Assembly: GCA_028023455.1 (NCBI GenBank)
Contig: JAQFVV010012575.1
Location: 802,517-866,516, forward strand
Source: Epiperipatus broadwayi
Lineage: Eukaryota > Onychophora > Udeonychophora > Euonychophora > Peripatidae
Direction: 5' to 3'
DNA length: 64,000 bases
Part shown: piece by piece, positions 23,500-36,137 of the stretch
Numbering within the stretch: the stretch's first letter is position 1
How the letters are laid out: each line of letters starts with the position of its first letter
Position numbers and translations under genes: made by a program
The notes under the pieces: generated by a model
Databases searched by the model: none
The model's input: the letters and a program-made list of their open reading frames with translations, nothing else
Told to the model about the DNA's origin: nothing

Positions 23500-25480
23500 C
23501 AAATTTATTTCCACGCATGCGATGCACTGTGACTTCTTATTTGGTGTCAGGAATCTCTCATTCACTATGCCCAGAGAAAGCTGTTAGCCACTTTACCTTC
23601 CCTTTCCATTTTCTGCTCTAAGTTTTTCCAATATTCTCCTCTATTCTGCTCCATCCCATTTCCACAACATAATCTTGTCAATTCCATGGCCTTTATATCT
23701 AAATCTCCATTATCTTTTACCAAACCCAGTATAAAAATCAAGAACTCACTTTCTGTATAATCACTTGGTTTACATTTATTTTGTACCCTTTCTGCTTTCA
23801 GGCATTTACATTCAATTAATAGATGCCTAATATTTTCTATGCCTTCCTTATACAACTTGCAGACTAAATCACCCACATTTTTCCATTTATGTGTATATTC
23901 CTTTGTTGTTCAAGCCTTAAATACTAAGCTATTTTCCTTTCTATTATTATAAATTAACTTGCAACAATATTCTGTTTATTTCTATATATATATAAACTCT
24001 TTTACTCTCAATATTAATTCTCCAGTTCTCCAACTCCCTATTTATTATTAATACACTTATTCTTCTATCTCATTTTCTTGCCACTATAACACTCAAATAA
24101 CCCAATCATCCTACCTTTTTCTATAAGTATACTGACTTATAAAAAATAAATAAATTTAAAATTGAATACTTATACTGATATAAATTCTTTATCCAAATCT
24201 TCTGCATACCATACTACCATTCTCACCTATCTAGTTGCCTACCCTTTACTCATAACCCAATCAAATAATATTTTGGTTTTTGTCTCATTATTATTTTCAT
24301 TTTGTTTTTTGCACCTCATATAAAAACTTGACTATTCCATTTCTCCTTGAATTGCCTTCTTTGCTGTCCATACATCTGCATCTAGTGCATGTCTTCATAC
24401 TTCTCTTTGTATTTTTTCTAAGTAATCTAACACACTTTTACTATCACATAACACATTATTACCATATATTAATCCTGCTACTGCCACTCCCTTCCATACA
24501 ATTCTAACTACATCTTATTTATTATATGAAAACACTGTTAATTTTTTTTATCAGTTTTTTCTTTTCGTTGCTTCATTTATCAATTTTTTCTCCTATTCAT
24601 CCAAGCAATTTCTCTCATTAGTTAAAATAATTCCCAAATAGCTATACCTATTCACCATGCTTAACTTTATATCTCCCAATAAAAATTCATTGTCTTCTCT
24701 TTCCCCAATATTAATTATCATTACTTTTGATTTTTCTTCACTAAATTTAATTTCCATCTCTTCATCCACCCTTGTACATGTCATCAGTATAACATCTGTA
24801 TTTTCCTTGCACAAAAAGACATCAACCACAAATAAAAAACATACTTTTTTGCTACCTATTAATTGTATATATACTTCTCATCCTAGTCTTTCTATTGCTC
24901 TCTCCATTTCTCTGAAATACAACAAAAGCAAAATAAGTGACATAGGGCATACTTGCCTTAGTCCCACCCCATTTTTAACTTTAACTGAGTCTATATTCCC
25001 TAATTGAAATGTATAAGAATTACTTTCATATAATCTCTGAATAATATCCACTAAAGCTCCATCGATACACAAAGTTACTAAACTTATCCTTATCTATTTC
25101 TATTTATCTATCATATGCCTTCTCTATACTTAAAAAACCATATATAACTATCTATACATATTTCTATCATATCTATACGTTGTGTAACTAAAAATAAATT
25201 ACCTCCTATATGCTTATCTGCCTATCTGATCGAAAACCTCTTTGCATTTCTCCCGTTATATTATTTTTTCCCATTCATTTTGCAAATGCTTCATCTACCA
25301 TATATGCAATACTTTATATAACACTGATGTTACTGCTATTGGTCTATAAATGCACAACTTTCTATGATCCTTACCTTTTCCTTTAAATGGTAGCCTTATT
25401 CTTGTATTGCTCCAACAGTATGGAAAATCTCTCTTCTGTGCCATCTTATTAAACCATGACACTCAGTATCGATGGTAGTG
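23500..25480 (-). pseudogene. LINE reverse transcriptase relic (CR1/jockey/I-like)
   Basis: The minus strand, read from 25480 downward, shows a broken reverse transcriptase. It has IRLPFKGKGKDHRKLC and YRPIAVTSVLYKVLH near 25330-25420, EMQRGFRSDRQ near 25230, IEKAYDR near 25105, and LRQVCPMSLILLLLYF at about 24925-24970. These are followed by KSKVMIINIGE near 24720, SYLGIIL near 24620, and a C-terminal Cys/His segment (CKLYKEG...RHLLIECKC) at 23810-23870. Stops and frameshifts occur throughout. The element belongs to a non-LTR class whose clade I cannot fix. Confidence 0.75.
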
Positions 25481-25499
25481 GTATCTATTTTTTATCATT

Positions 25500-26640
25500 T
25501 CTAACTTTTCTGTACCCAAGCATAATGATACGACCAACATATCTATGTATACCAATTGCATTAAAATCAGATTTTATCATAAGTTTTCAAATTCTTAATC
25601 TCATCAGATTCAAACTTACATAATAAGCTATTTCGATGCAAAAATGCTTTCAAACCCACAAATTTATGACATTAATACTTAATATCTTCCATTGACACAT
25701 CATCTAATACTAAATCGTTTAACAATCATTTTATAACACAATGAATTAAAACGTGGCTTTATTTTGAAATCCAAGTAGTAAATTTCTTATTTTTTTTCAG
25801 GTTCTAAATACTAATTTAATTCTGATTTTGCTTTTTAATTCATCAATATATATATATATTCAATAATGGTCTATGGAGAATATATAAAAACATCATCTGC
25901 ATAGCACACATATATACAATTTTTATATTAATCTACTATCGGAACGAATATATTATTCTCTAACGCTAAACTGCAAACAACTGCACTAATAGATAAACCC
26001 ATTGTCCAATTTTTTGTCATTTTATATCCATTACCTATAAATGCAGCTAGGATATCATTATTAATCCATGTAGTTAACATTTTTATTAAGTATTAATTCA
26101 TTAATAATTTTAATGGATTCTTTCTTATTGGCTGACTCATATAATTCCATAACATCCAAGAAGTCATTCTACATTCCTTTAAAATAACAGCATGCTTAAT
26201 TTTATCTAACAAATTCAAACAAAGATTTAAACTGGAAACTGCCTAAAAACTGATGTCTTTTAACATTTGCACCATAAACTTCATGCTTCTTAATAATATG
26301 CATCGCCAAAAGCAATTATAAACCTTAAAGGATAGACTTCCTTATGAGTCTTAATATTAGCAAACAATGTAAGTAAAGTATCTCTCAATGGATGCATTTG
26401 CAAATGTTGCCTTTTTAATATAATTTATACAAATATTTTTTTAAACACATTTTATGAATTTATTCTTGTTAGACCTCATATTATAATTATCCAATTTTTT
26501 GAATTTCTAGGAAGAAATTTGCTCAAAATACTTATTACCTAATAAACCAAACGATGTTCGTTGTCCTCTTTCATTCACGTGATTCCTTTTCATTTATTAT
26601 TAATTTTAAAACGCTTTAATTCTTTTCAACCAAGATGAAC
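25500..26640 (-). pseudogene. Penelope-like element reverse transcriptase relic
   Basis: Reading the minus strand from 26640 downward gives fragments in the order expected for a Penelope-like RT. They are NIKTHKEVYPLRFII (near 26340), then GNGYKMTKNWTMGLSIS (near 26020), then CYADDVFIYSP (near 25890, the catalytic YADD box), then YYLDFKIKPRFNS (near 25770). Many stops and frameshifts separate them. It abuts the LINE relic at 25480. With the GIY-YIG pieces at 55.9 and 59.1 kb it shows this genome has hosted Penelope elements. Confidence 0.65.
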
Positions 26641-26722
26641 AATACATTTTCTTGAAACCAGTTGTATAACTTCAGTTGCTTTATCAAATAACTTATCTTT
26701 ATATATATATTAAAAAAGTATA

Positions 26723-26824
26723 GTCAAGCGTTGGTGGTCGAGAGGTCAGCACAGCTGCTTTACAAGCAGTTGTCCCGGGTTAGTGAGTTCGCTTCCTGGC
26801 CGATGCTACGACAAATGGAAAAAA
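26723..26824 (+). mobile_element. tRNA-Gly-derived SINE, copy S5
   Basis: Plus-strand copy starting GCGTTGGTGGTCGAGAGG, with anticodon loop TTTACAA, an 8-nt insertion before the T arm, and a mutated B box (AGTTCGCTTCC). The tail is GCTACGACAAATGG plus A-rich sequence. Confidence 0.85.
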
Positions 26825-27509
26825 GGTATATACAAAAAACAATTAGCCAAAGTACCAATTAAAAACAGACATCAAAAACTGAAATCAGTTACGTACTAAT
26901 ACTATTTGTCGGAACTATTTTAAAACAAAATACTATTACTAGATGGTAAGATTTTAACATGGAATGCTTGTTTTCAAGTCAATATTTGCTTATTTATATA
27001 AAGCTAATAATTTTTAAAGAGATAATTTTGCTAGTTATTATATAGCAGAAAACTACTTTTATTAATAGAATAATGATCAATTCTCCCCTGTGCAGTTTGA
27101 AATTCTCTGAAAACTTCTCACCCAAAATACTTGATGTTATAAACTGTCAAATAGACTGCTAAATAGCTAGCATTATTAATGTAATGCCAACAATTGTTTT
27201 TCAGAGATTAAACTTTTTATGTTTTAAAAAAGTGTATATTTTAAATTTTTATTTGAAGTCATAAAAAATTGTTGTAAAAATAGTTATTTAGATATTTTAA
27301 GATTAACATTTGTGTCGCAGAACTAAAAATACTCAACACAACTTAAGGATTCTTTATATTACTTGTAAGATCTTGGCTGCCTTATGAGATTTTAAATTCA
27401 AAATATATTATATTATTATGGCAATAAGTTTTGTAACTTTGCCACTGAACAAAACCATTCATGTCTTAGGGAATAATAATAAACAATAAGGATTTTAATT
27501 TAAACTATT

Positions 27510-27615
27510 GTTTTTTTAAGTGTCATAGCATCGGCCGGGACGCGAACCCGCAACCCGGGCAACTGCCTGCAAGTGCAAGGCAGTCGTGCTGACCTCTCGA
27601 CTACCAATGCAAGAC
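27510..27615 (-). mobile_element. tRNA-Gly-derived SINE, copy S6
   Basis: Minus-strand copy nearly identical to S1 with a 6-nt tandem duplication in the anticodon loop (TGCAAG twice). It lies about 490 bp upstream of the surface-protein gene start. Confidence 0.85.
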
Positions 27616-27683
27616 AAAACTATTTTAAAGTTGTAATTAATAATTTGTGAAGCGCAAACTTATTACATAAGTAATATGTATTA

Positions 27684-27735
27684 AGACTATGCGCCTAGAT
27701 GCGACAGTAGGGATCTCTACAAATCTGAACACAAG
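27684..27735 (+). repeat. Family E repeat fragment
   Basis: It carries the family E signature (ATGCGCCTAGATGCGACAGTAGG, with GATCTCTACA following) also found at 33.1, 44.25, 45.73, 62.0 and 62.3 kb. It is too short here to define the element type. Confidence 0.6.
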
Positions 27736-28104
27736 ATTTGTTTAATTTCTCGGTTGATATTTCTTTTATTAGACTATGAATAAAAATAACATGGATTTTC
27801 AATCTTGAAGAATTAGGTAAAAATAAATTTACAAATAATATAATAATATATTTGTAAGTGAATCACAATTCATTTCTTATATTATTTGATACTTGGAAGT
27901 TTTTATTAATATTTCGATTTCAAATTTGAAATTCTCTAGGATTTTATTTGCAAATTTAATCAAACATAATAATAAATTTATAATTGGATTTGTGATTTAA
28001 TTAAATTATATTGATGATTGAATTGTTTAGAACGATTCTCGTGCAAGTTACATTTAATCTCAAACTGGATTTCCTACATTTTTAAAATAGAAAATAAATT
28101 TTAA

Positions 28105-28938
28105 ATGTTTTCTTTAGGATTGTTAGTGTTGTTTTTTGTAGAATGCGAGGCCCAATGTTCAAAAGAAGAAAGAAAACAATGTAATATACACTTGCAAATA
28201 ATTCTTCTAAGGCCGTATCCCTTAGCCTTGGTTTTTGAAAGAATAGCAAATATTAGTACATTATGTGATCACTACAAAGAAGCTGTTATTTGTGAACCAA
28301 AATGCATCGCAGACCCACATCCTTTCACCCAAAAGGCTTTTTCTGTTTATAAACTACTCTGTGAAGGTGAGCCTACGTTGTTATCATTATTTCTCAATAA
28401 AACAGACTGTGCTAAAAAAGTAAATAGACTTTGCACCCCTGGTCTCCAATCATCAATTTCTAAATCTGTCTATGTAATGAATTTAACTAACATTAATCAA
28501 TTTGAAATGTCAATCTCGGAAGACGATTGTAATGACATTATACAATATGCAAATTGTTTTGTATTAAGAACTGAAAGTCCTAGCGGATGTAATGATAAAG
28601 AATATGCACGAGTCAACAAAGAAATACTAAAAGAAGAAATTACCAACTATATGGGTTGCCCAGAATTTCGTTTTACTTCTACACGTAGATATACTTTTAC
28701 CACTCGTACTACAACCAAACGAACTCCATTTAAATTTCCTACTACTGTAACTACTTCCACAACTACAACTACTACAGAAACTTCTACGGAAACTTCTACA
28801 GAAATGCTTACTTCCACAACTGAAATTACTACAGAAACTTCCACCGAAACGTCTCCAGTAACAACACCTTCTGATGTTTCAAAGCCTACAGTACAGTTTC
28901 TTGTGTCCTTTTTTGCTGTTATTATTTATTTTTGTTAA
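28105..28938 (+). CDS. Secreted/GPI-anchored Cys-rich protein with Thr-rich stalk
   Basis: This intact 277-residue frame is the only long uninterrupted host-like ORF in the window. Residues 1-17 form a signal peptide (hydrophobic LGLLVLFF, cleavage likely after ECEA). Residues 18-185 hold 12 cysteines (18, 26, 54, 63, 67, 86, 102, 110, 142, 151, 162, 185), enough for six disulfides, and N-glycosylation sites at 49, 98 and 126. Residues 191-258 are a Thr/Ser/Glu-rich mucin-like stalk with TETST repeats, and residues 262-277 are a hydrophobic end without a cytosolic tail, as in GPI-anchored proteins. The ectodomain recalls the DUF19/T20D4.11-like secreted domain, which I cannot confirm. The chosen ATG fits the signal peptide. 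Upstream non-coding exons cannot be excluded. No intron is needed. Confidence 0.75.
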   Translation: MFSLGLLVLFFVECEAQCSKEERKQCNIHLQIILLRPYPLALVFERIANISTLCDHYKEAVICEPKCIADPHPFTQKAFSVYKLLCEGEPTLLSLFLNKTDCAKKVNRLCTPGLQSSISKSVYVMNLTNINQFEMSISEDDCNDIIQYANCFVLRTESPSGCNDKEYARVNKEILKEEITNYMGCPEFRFTSTRRYTFTTRTTTKRTPFKFPTTVTTSTTTTTTETSTETSTEMLTSTTEITTETSTETSPVTTPSDVSKPTVQFLVSFFAVIIYFC

Positions 28939-31600
28939 TGTAATTAAATTTCAATTTTATTCTTTAAACTACAGTTGAAAGTACTTGTCAAACACAATAC
29001 CACATAATTTCTTCTGCTTTACATGTATAAATTAAATGTAATAATTTACTCTATTTACTGCATAGTCATCGATTAAAAACTTGATAATCGATGGCTACTA
29101 AATGTTAATTGCCTTGCATGTTTCAATTCATAGAGAGAAATATAAAGCTCCATGATCTATAACTCAGCTCTGCCACTTTTATTTTTTGATAAGATTATTA
29201 TCTTCTGAATGAGAAACCCTTCTATTGCTCTCATTAAAAGATATTAGTGTTATATTTACATATGTAGAAAAAATTCAGTATTTATTCACCTGATTCCATT
29301 TCTTCTCACAAGACCAATAGTCAGAATTTATCCTAGAGATTTGAAAATTGCAATATCAGTAATGCCATTTATAATCCAAAATTAAAATGAATGGCTTTGA
29401 AAAGAATGATTGCATAGAAGTAACTAAATAAGTGGATGGTTTACTGTTAATAGTTCATATGAAATTGAACACCAGAAGTGGCAGAGATGGAGTTACAATC
29501 CATGGACATGAGATTAAGAAACTGTTAGTCTTCTACTCCTGCACTAAACCATGAAAGGTAATGAATATATTAGTTCTAATTGTAGAAGTTGAAAGTAAAT
29601 AAACTAATATTAATGCTTTTATAAAAATTAAATTATAATTTAAATGCAATGATCCAATGCTATTCATTTAAACCAAGAAAAAGATGACAAAATATATTTT
29701 CTTTGGAAATCTTAATTACATGTAGTCATCATATCATTATTCTCAATCATTATCAGTCCATAAGTTCAATATATTTCAAGTTTAATTTTGTTTTGTTTTT
29801 TAAAAAAAAGAGGATTAAACTTTATTTGTTCAAAATGTTTTACAAGGTAAGCATTGATTAACATAGTATAATATGGAGATATAAGATGATATACTGTAAT
29901 TTCTGTCCCTAGCGTTTCCAAAAATTGATCAACCTGTAATCCATGAGACGATTAATTATTAAAAGTAAACCTAGGTTACAATTAGGAATTATTTGTAAAG
30001 TCTAGAGTTCAAATATGAATAGCGTTTTAGGAGTCCAATATTGAAAAATTCTATTTGCACCAGATAAGTTGAGGAATAGAAAAACACTTGGAGATAATAT
30101 AAAATACTGGCTAAGCCAAACTACTATTCAGTTCTCCAGAATGGCCTCGAATATCTTCAGAAGAAAGTAATTCAGTAACTTTGGAAGTCTTATGGATAAC
30201 TAGGAAAAAACTAAGCTTTGAAATGACTCTGCTGAAATCATTCTAATCCATCAGGAATAGCCACATGAGCAGCAAAGGGCTAACCTTATCAATAATCACA
30301 TTGGAAATAATAGTGATAAACAAGGCGAATCATTTGTAATTAAAACCATTAGGGTAAACTGTAGCTTACTTTGCAATAACACATTGATAAAATCATTTAT
30401 AAGAATAACGTTAAAAAACTGCTAAAAAGAATAAGTTATTTCTCCTTTCTTATGAATGAGAAAATCAGCGTCGGAAATGATCTCCATAACGCACTCATCC
30501 CAGCTCCCATATTCAACAGAACTATGATTTAGTCTCCCGGGGCCTCTCCCGACCATCAGATTATCTCATCCACTCAGCAAAATTAAATAAAACGAAGAAT
30601 TTTTATTAAAATGCAAAATCACTGTAGTAATCACTTGAAATTTCAACGGCTGCCATATTATTTTGCACAGCGTTTTTATAAATATTGAAATTGTTCTTAC
30701 TTGTGATAACGTATTGACATAACTTGTATATGAAAAGAGAGCTAAGAAAATCCTCTTTTACATAGGAATAGCATTAGAAAAAAATAATTCCCTAAACTAC
30801 AAAAAAAAAAAGGGAACTAAAATGGGGAGCCAGTAACAGAGTTAACTGGAGTCCTTGGCTGCCTCTAGTGGATTGAATTTTGTTTTCTTACCCATAGTTT
30901 TCTTTTTCTTTGTATCACTACAACAAACTTACTTATCTTTTCAATCCATTTTACACAGGTCACTCTTTGGATATTTTACAATATTTTGAGATTTAATATA
31001 AGATTATGGGTGTCCCTCTATTGGGATCTGTGTTTTAACATCTCAATTCTCTCGATAATTTCAGTGACAAATATTCGTTGCGTTACTAATTTATAATTAT
31101 AATATATTTTTTTTCACTTGCAATCTCTGTGTGACCGATATTAAGAATGACTTTCACTGTAGGTTAAATTCTAATCATAAAAGTTAAATAGTTTGGAATG
31201 AATATCAAAACATTTAAGTCTAAATAATTGATTATTAATAAAATGATAAGCTCTTATTTGTTGAGTTTAAATCTCATTAAATAACCATAAAACATATTTA
31301 TTAAAAACTTTTAAAAAAAATATTTAGCCTCATATTTTTTTTAAAAGGATATAATTTATAGCAAAAATATTCTTTCAAGTTTCATTTTGTCATTACTTTC
31401 ATCCATCATAATTCCATAACCATATAATCAAGATATTTAGAACTGTTCACTTCGAATTCATTCTTACAAATCTTTATTTTTTTTCTGTTAGATTTTTTAC
31501 GTTTAATTTTATTCCTATTTGTTCCAAAAAAAGTTTATTTGTGCCTCATCGCTAAGTGCCTTGAGGCCAAAGTCAAAATTTACATTATAATATTAACATA
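28939..31600. other. AT-rich intergenic DNA
   Basis: The stretch downstream of the surface-protein gene has no recognisable gene or repeat family. A small hairpin (ATCGATTAAAAACTTGATAATCGAT, 29068-29092 region) lies 130 bp after the stop. A weak tRNA-like patch on the minus strand near 29465-29545 is too decayed to call. Confidence 0.5.
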
Positions 31601-32260
31601 GGCAAAGGACAACAGCATAGTCAGTCCGAGTGGAGTGTCCCCAACCAGATGAGGTATCTCATAAAGACTCCGCTCATCTGCCTAGAGACCCCCCCCCCCC
31701 AAACAAACCACTGTCCAAGTTACAAAATTATAAAACAATTTTTTACAGACTAAAAATTCCATAAATTACATGGCCGGATCATAAATACATTACAATTGGA
31801 AAGTTGCAATATAAATGAACTGATTGTTATAATAATGTAATATATGTCCGGATCCGCAGGGACTTCACTCCATCACCTGCGCGTCCAGATCACAAAACAT
31901 ATCATTTCAAATGTACATGAAATACATCTATTCAAACAATTTCAAAAATATAAACACAATATAATTTTAATATTTACAAGGATTATAAAACTATTTTTCA
32001 TCCATCCAGGACTGCCGTGACTCCGTCATTCTGCGGACCTGGATTGCCCATTAGGCAAAATATCCCATCCAGAGCGTAGAAATTCACAACGACAAATAAA
32101 TATCCCAACACCCTGACTAAGGAATAATTACATAAATGTTTGATTACATAGTTTCTAATATATATAACCCCCCCCCCCCAAGAAGATTAAACATAGCTCT
32201 CAACACCCGTCCCGATGTGAAGTAACTTCACTCCATTCATCTGCAGATCTGGATGCCAAA
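31600..32260. repeat. Degenerate minisatellite-like repeats, GC-richer
   Basis: Four diverged units start near 31617, 31845, 32008 and 32196. Each has a version of GGACTTCACTCCATCA followed by CTGCGGATCTGGAT. Spacing is about 160-230 bp. Two poly-C runs of about 10 bases (31690, 32168) lie between them. No open frame is evident. Confidence 0.5.
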
Positions 32261-33031
32261 ATACATGGTAAATTAAGGAATTAAGTTATATTTTAAATTA
32301 GTAACTAACATAGACATTTGTTGGGGAATAATTACGCTACTTTATCCATTACAGTACATTCAATCATTACTATTGATTTATAAGTGTTGGCTTAAGTCCT
32401 AAATTCTTCGAAAACAATTATAACAGAAAAATTCTTCAAAACAATTATAACAGAAAAATTCTTCAAAACAATTATAACAGAATATATTATTAAAATGTAG
32501 ACAAAACAATTATAGCAGAAAAACTTCCAATTCTTTAAACCAATTCATAAGACTATTATAAAACGCTTTTAATTTATAGAATGATTCTATCAACTCTCAT
32601 ATCAATATTAATAATTCTGATTATACAATCTAACAAATAGTGCTTATAATTATATGATGTACTCCTTTTATTATCTTTTTTTAATTATTAAATGTTTTTC
32701 TTTAAACATTCAAACTTTATTTAAACTTTTCAAATGTATTCATCTTAATATTCTCAACCTTGTAGTTTCATTGCGTTTGATCAATATTCTTCACTTTGAT
32801 AATATTATGGGTCTAACCCTGATATTCCAGAGTATAAATTTGAAGGAAATAATTTATAGAGAAAAGTGATTTTTCAAAAAAAAAAAAAATAAATTCTCAA
32901 ATCATACCAAAATAGCAACTCACATTTTTAAATCCACATTGTTTTTTTGTTCGAGTCCTAACAACTCTTTGCACAGAAGACAACAATGGGCCAGCATTTA
33001 TTTATTTATTTTTACTTAAACATGTATTATA

Positions 33032-33300
33032 AATTTATTAAACGCACATTGATTACGTAAGTAATATTTACTGAGGCTGTCACCTCGAGAATATGCGTGT
33101 AAAATGCGATAGTAGGGACCTCTTCAGGTGTTTAACCACAAGCTTACGCTATATGCGTGTAAAATGCGATAGTAGAGATCTCTACAGGTGTTTAACCTCA
33201 AGCTTACGCTATGGAAGCTAAGCTTGTGGTTAAACACCTGTAGAGGTCCCTACTATCGCATTTTACACGCATATTCTCGAGGTGACAGCCTCAGTAAATA
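33032..33300. mobile_element. Family E palindromic element with 16-bp TSD
   Basis: The left arm (33032-33150) and right arm (about 33212-33300) are inverted copies around CGCACATT / ACTGAGGCTGTCACCTCGAG / GATAGTAGGGACC. A 59-bp piece of the left arm is tandemly duplicated (33093-33151 and 33152-33211). It is flanked by TTAAACATGTATTATA (33016-33031) and TTAAACATATATTATA (33301-33316), 15 of 16 identical. The palindromic, TSD-flanked architecture resembles family A, but no hammerhead core is seen. Confidence 0.7.
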
Positions 33301-34508
33301 TTAAACATATATTATATCTTTACCAACTATAATGACACAATACTATCTAGATATTTGGTATAAAGTTCTTTCTATGATTTATTTAGAGACTTTTTAAAAA
33401 TATTTCTATTCTCATTAATTTAATTGCATCTTTTATTTGTTTGTTTGGTGTTTAATTGGAATTAAAGATATAAGGATACATGATTGTTGTTTTTTATAGC
33501 TATTCTATTGTAGACTTTTTTTACCCATTACACAATATCGTCTGCCCCTCCCTTTTATTCAGTAATAGTGATATTTTTTCTTATAGCCCAACCAATCTTT
33601 TTTCAATTTCAAGATGTTGGTTTATAGTTCTGAGATTTTTGTTCTCTTCTATGGTTCCTTGCAATTTAAGAGTTTTATGTTTTTCTATCACTTCACAGAT
33701 TTTATAATTTGGGACAGAGAGTGGAGGACTTTGAACTTTAAGGACCATGAATCACAAACAGCTCAGCTCTGTATGTCAGTGGTTCTTGAAACTTCTTATG
33801 AATTTCAGAAACAATTAGATTATTTATTTATGTAGGAAATTCAAGACATTCAATTGTTTTAAATCTATCATATTAAAATATATATTTCCTTATATCATTT
33901 TTTAGGGAATGCTACTTTTTTTGTAAGCAGTTATTTGTATAATAGATTTTAAAAGGTATGAATTATCTCACTAATCGACACTGATAACTTTTTTGATCTT
34001 AATAAGTATGTTGTATTTTTGAAATAGATATTCTTCTATAAGTCAAAATATTGCATATTTTTTTAATACTGTCAGCTTTCTTTGGGCAAATTACAACATC
34101 ACATGTCTAGTTTTAGTAATGCTTGAACAACAGATTATGATATTTATTGTTTGTTTAAGCTTGAAGGCTGATACGTTGTGATTTATTTATATATTCTGTT
34201 GTTATGTACATTATTTTGCCTCTGTCCTTAAAATACACACAATGATTTTTGCTGTTTTTCTAGTTACTATTTATCCCAGTAATAATTTCAAATTGAACCT
34301 TTACATATATGTCATTCAGGGTTTCTTAAGCGCAGACACACACACATTTATATGTACAATTTATAAATAAAACAAGGACATTTAAATTATCACTATTACT
34401 CTCATAACATTATTATTATACAATATAAATATGTTTTTTTATGTCACAATATTATTCTCTTGTCCCATAAATCGTTTTTATACATTTATTTCAATATATT
34501 TTATTTGA

Positions 34509-35940
34509 TCGATTTGGTACTTGGGTATTATTCCTGCAACCTCGGAAAGATAGGATGACTTTTTACATACGCGATAAAGGCATAATGTTGCGAACATTAA
34601 ATAAACCCTTGGGATTTGAATTTTTTTGCTCGTCAAAAAACGTGTTTTTAAACACAAAACGTGCTTTGAAACGTGTCAACCGAAACTATTATATAGGTGC
34701 TTTTTGGGACATTTTGGTATTTTTTTTTTCTGATTCAAAAGCTTGTTGTTTGTACATTTTAAACTTACCATTTGTTATTATTTTGAATTTGGTTTAACAT
34801 TTTTAATTTCAACTGCATTATTTACTTCTGTATCCCCCCCTCCCAATTTCAACTTGGTTATTGACTGACTTCTGTGTTTTTGAATCTTTGAATTAAAAGT
34901 TTATTTAATTGTAATTGAATGAAGACGTTGACTTTGTTATTAGTTTATTCCAAAAATTAGATTGCGTGGCAGAATTCCATTTAGAGCATGTACTGGGCAA
35001 TCACTAGTTCCACAAATCTTTAGGAGAAGGAGGAAGGACGGTGGGAGGGGGGGTACTACTGACAATCGCCATTTTGTATGCAAGAATCGTCTGCATAAGT
35101 GCATATTTCATAGAATATTTTTTCTTTTTTACTTTTATAAAAATATATTTATGTTGGCTTTTTTTTTTAAGGACCACGTATTTTTTTAAAAAAAAATTGA
35201 TCGAATTAAGTAAGCATCAAAAGTTAATTTGTGTCCTGTACAATTTGTAAAAGTACGAGTATATCTCATATAATTGTTTTTGTAAAACTGTATTGAGTAT
35301 TATTTCTGCAAACAAGGAAAGATAGAAGGACTTATTTGTTTATTCAAAAATTAGATTGCCGGCAGTATTCCATTTAGAGCATGTACTGGTCGATCACTTG
35401 TTCGACAACTTTTTCGGATAAGGAGGAAGGGCGGGGGGGGGGGGTTTGCTAATGACCATCGCCATTTTGCATGCAAGAATCGTCTGCGTAAGTATATATT
35501 TCATAGAATATATTTACTTTTATAAAAATATATATTTGTAGGCTTTTTTTCCCTCCTACAACACGGACCATATATTTTTTTTTTGTAGAAATTGATCAAA
35601 TTAAGTAAGTGTCAAAAGTTAGTTTGCGTCCGTGTAGAATTCATAAATACGTGTTTACCTCATGCAATATTTTTTTTTTTGTAAAACTGTATTGAGTATT
35701 ATTTCTGCAACCAAGAAAAGATAGGAGGACTTTTCACATTCGTATCAATACACTGCTAACTTTTTAATGTTTGATGTTAATAGGATGAATTTTCACATTC
35801 GTATCAAAACATTGCTAATTTTCTAACGTTTGATGTTGACAAACTAACAACATTAAAAAGTTAGCAGTGTATTGATACGAATGTGAAAAGTCCTCCTATC
35901 TTTCCTTGGTTGCAGGAAAAATACCCAAGTACCATCGAGG
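34509..35940. mobile_element. 1.4-kb inverted-repeat (foldback) element
   Basis: The ends carry about 45-bp inverted repeats (GGTACTTGGGTATT...CCTGCAACC at 34516-34545, inverse at 35905-35935). Inside, a unit of about 395 bp occurs twice in direct orientation (34951-35335 and 35345-35735) with GCGACAATCGCCATTTTG-like and poly-G tracts. A second hairpin (35707-35784 against 35837-35917) forms the right end. The short frames inside have no transposase signature. Confidence 0.6.
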
Positions 35941-36038
35941 GTTTATATTTTTATGTTAATATGAAGCATTCAAAAGAAACGCCACTTTTCCATTAACTTT
36001 CTATATGATTATTTTATACTCCACATATTGAGGACATA

Positions 36039-36137
36039 TTTTTTTTTTTACATGTCACATGCTTTGACCGGGAAGCTATCCCGGGGTTGCTGCTTGGAAG
36101 GCAGCTATGCTAACCATTAGGCCATCTACGCTTGACA
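36039..36137 (-). mobile_element. tRNA-Gly-derived SINE, copy S7 (Gly anticodon kept)
   Basis: Diverged minus-strand copy in which the anticodon arm reads GCTGC CTTCCAA GCAGC, anticodon TCC (Gly), with GGCCTAATGGTTAGCATAG upstream. This is close to true tRNA-Gly and identifies the family's origin. The T arm is damaged and the B box lost. Confidence 0.8.

Noticed and set aside
24657-25007. 116-codon plus-strand frame
   Set aside because: It lies antisense to the LINE reverse transcriptase relic on the minus strand and has no domain of its own.
28647-28844. 65-codon minus frame rich in Val/Ser
   Set aside because: Antisense of the Thr-rich stalk of the surface protein gene.
29465-29545. tRNA-like sequence on the minus strand (TGGTTTAGTGCAGG ... 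ACTCC)
   Set aside because: Only the A box is convincing; no second copy was found in the window to prove a SINE.
33060-33110. Hammerhead in the family E element (ACTGAGGCTGTCACCTCGAGAA)
   Set aside because: The hairpin is real, but there is no GAAA box or U-H site at the right distance on either strand.
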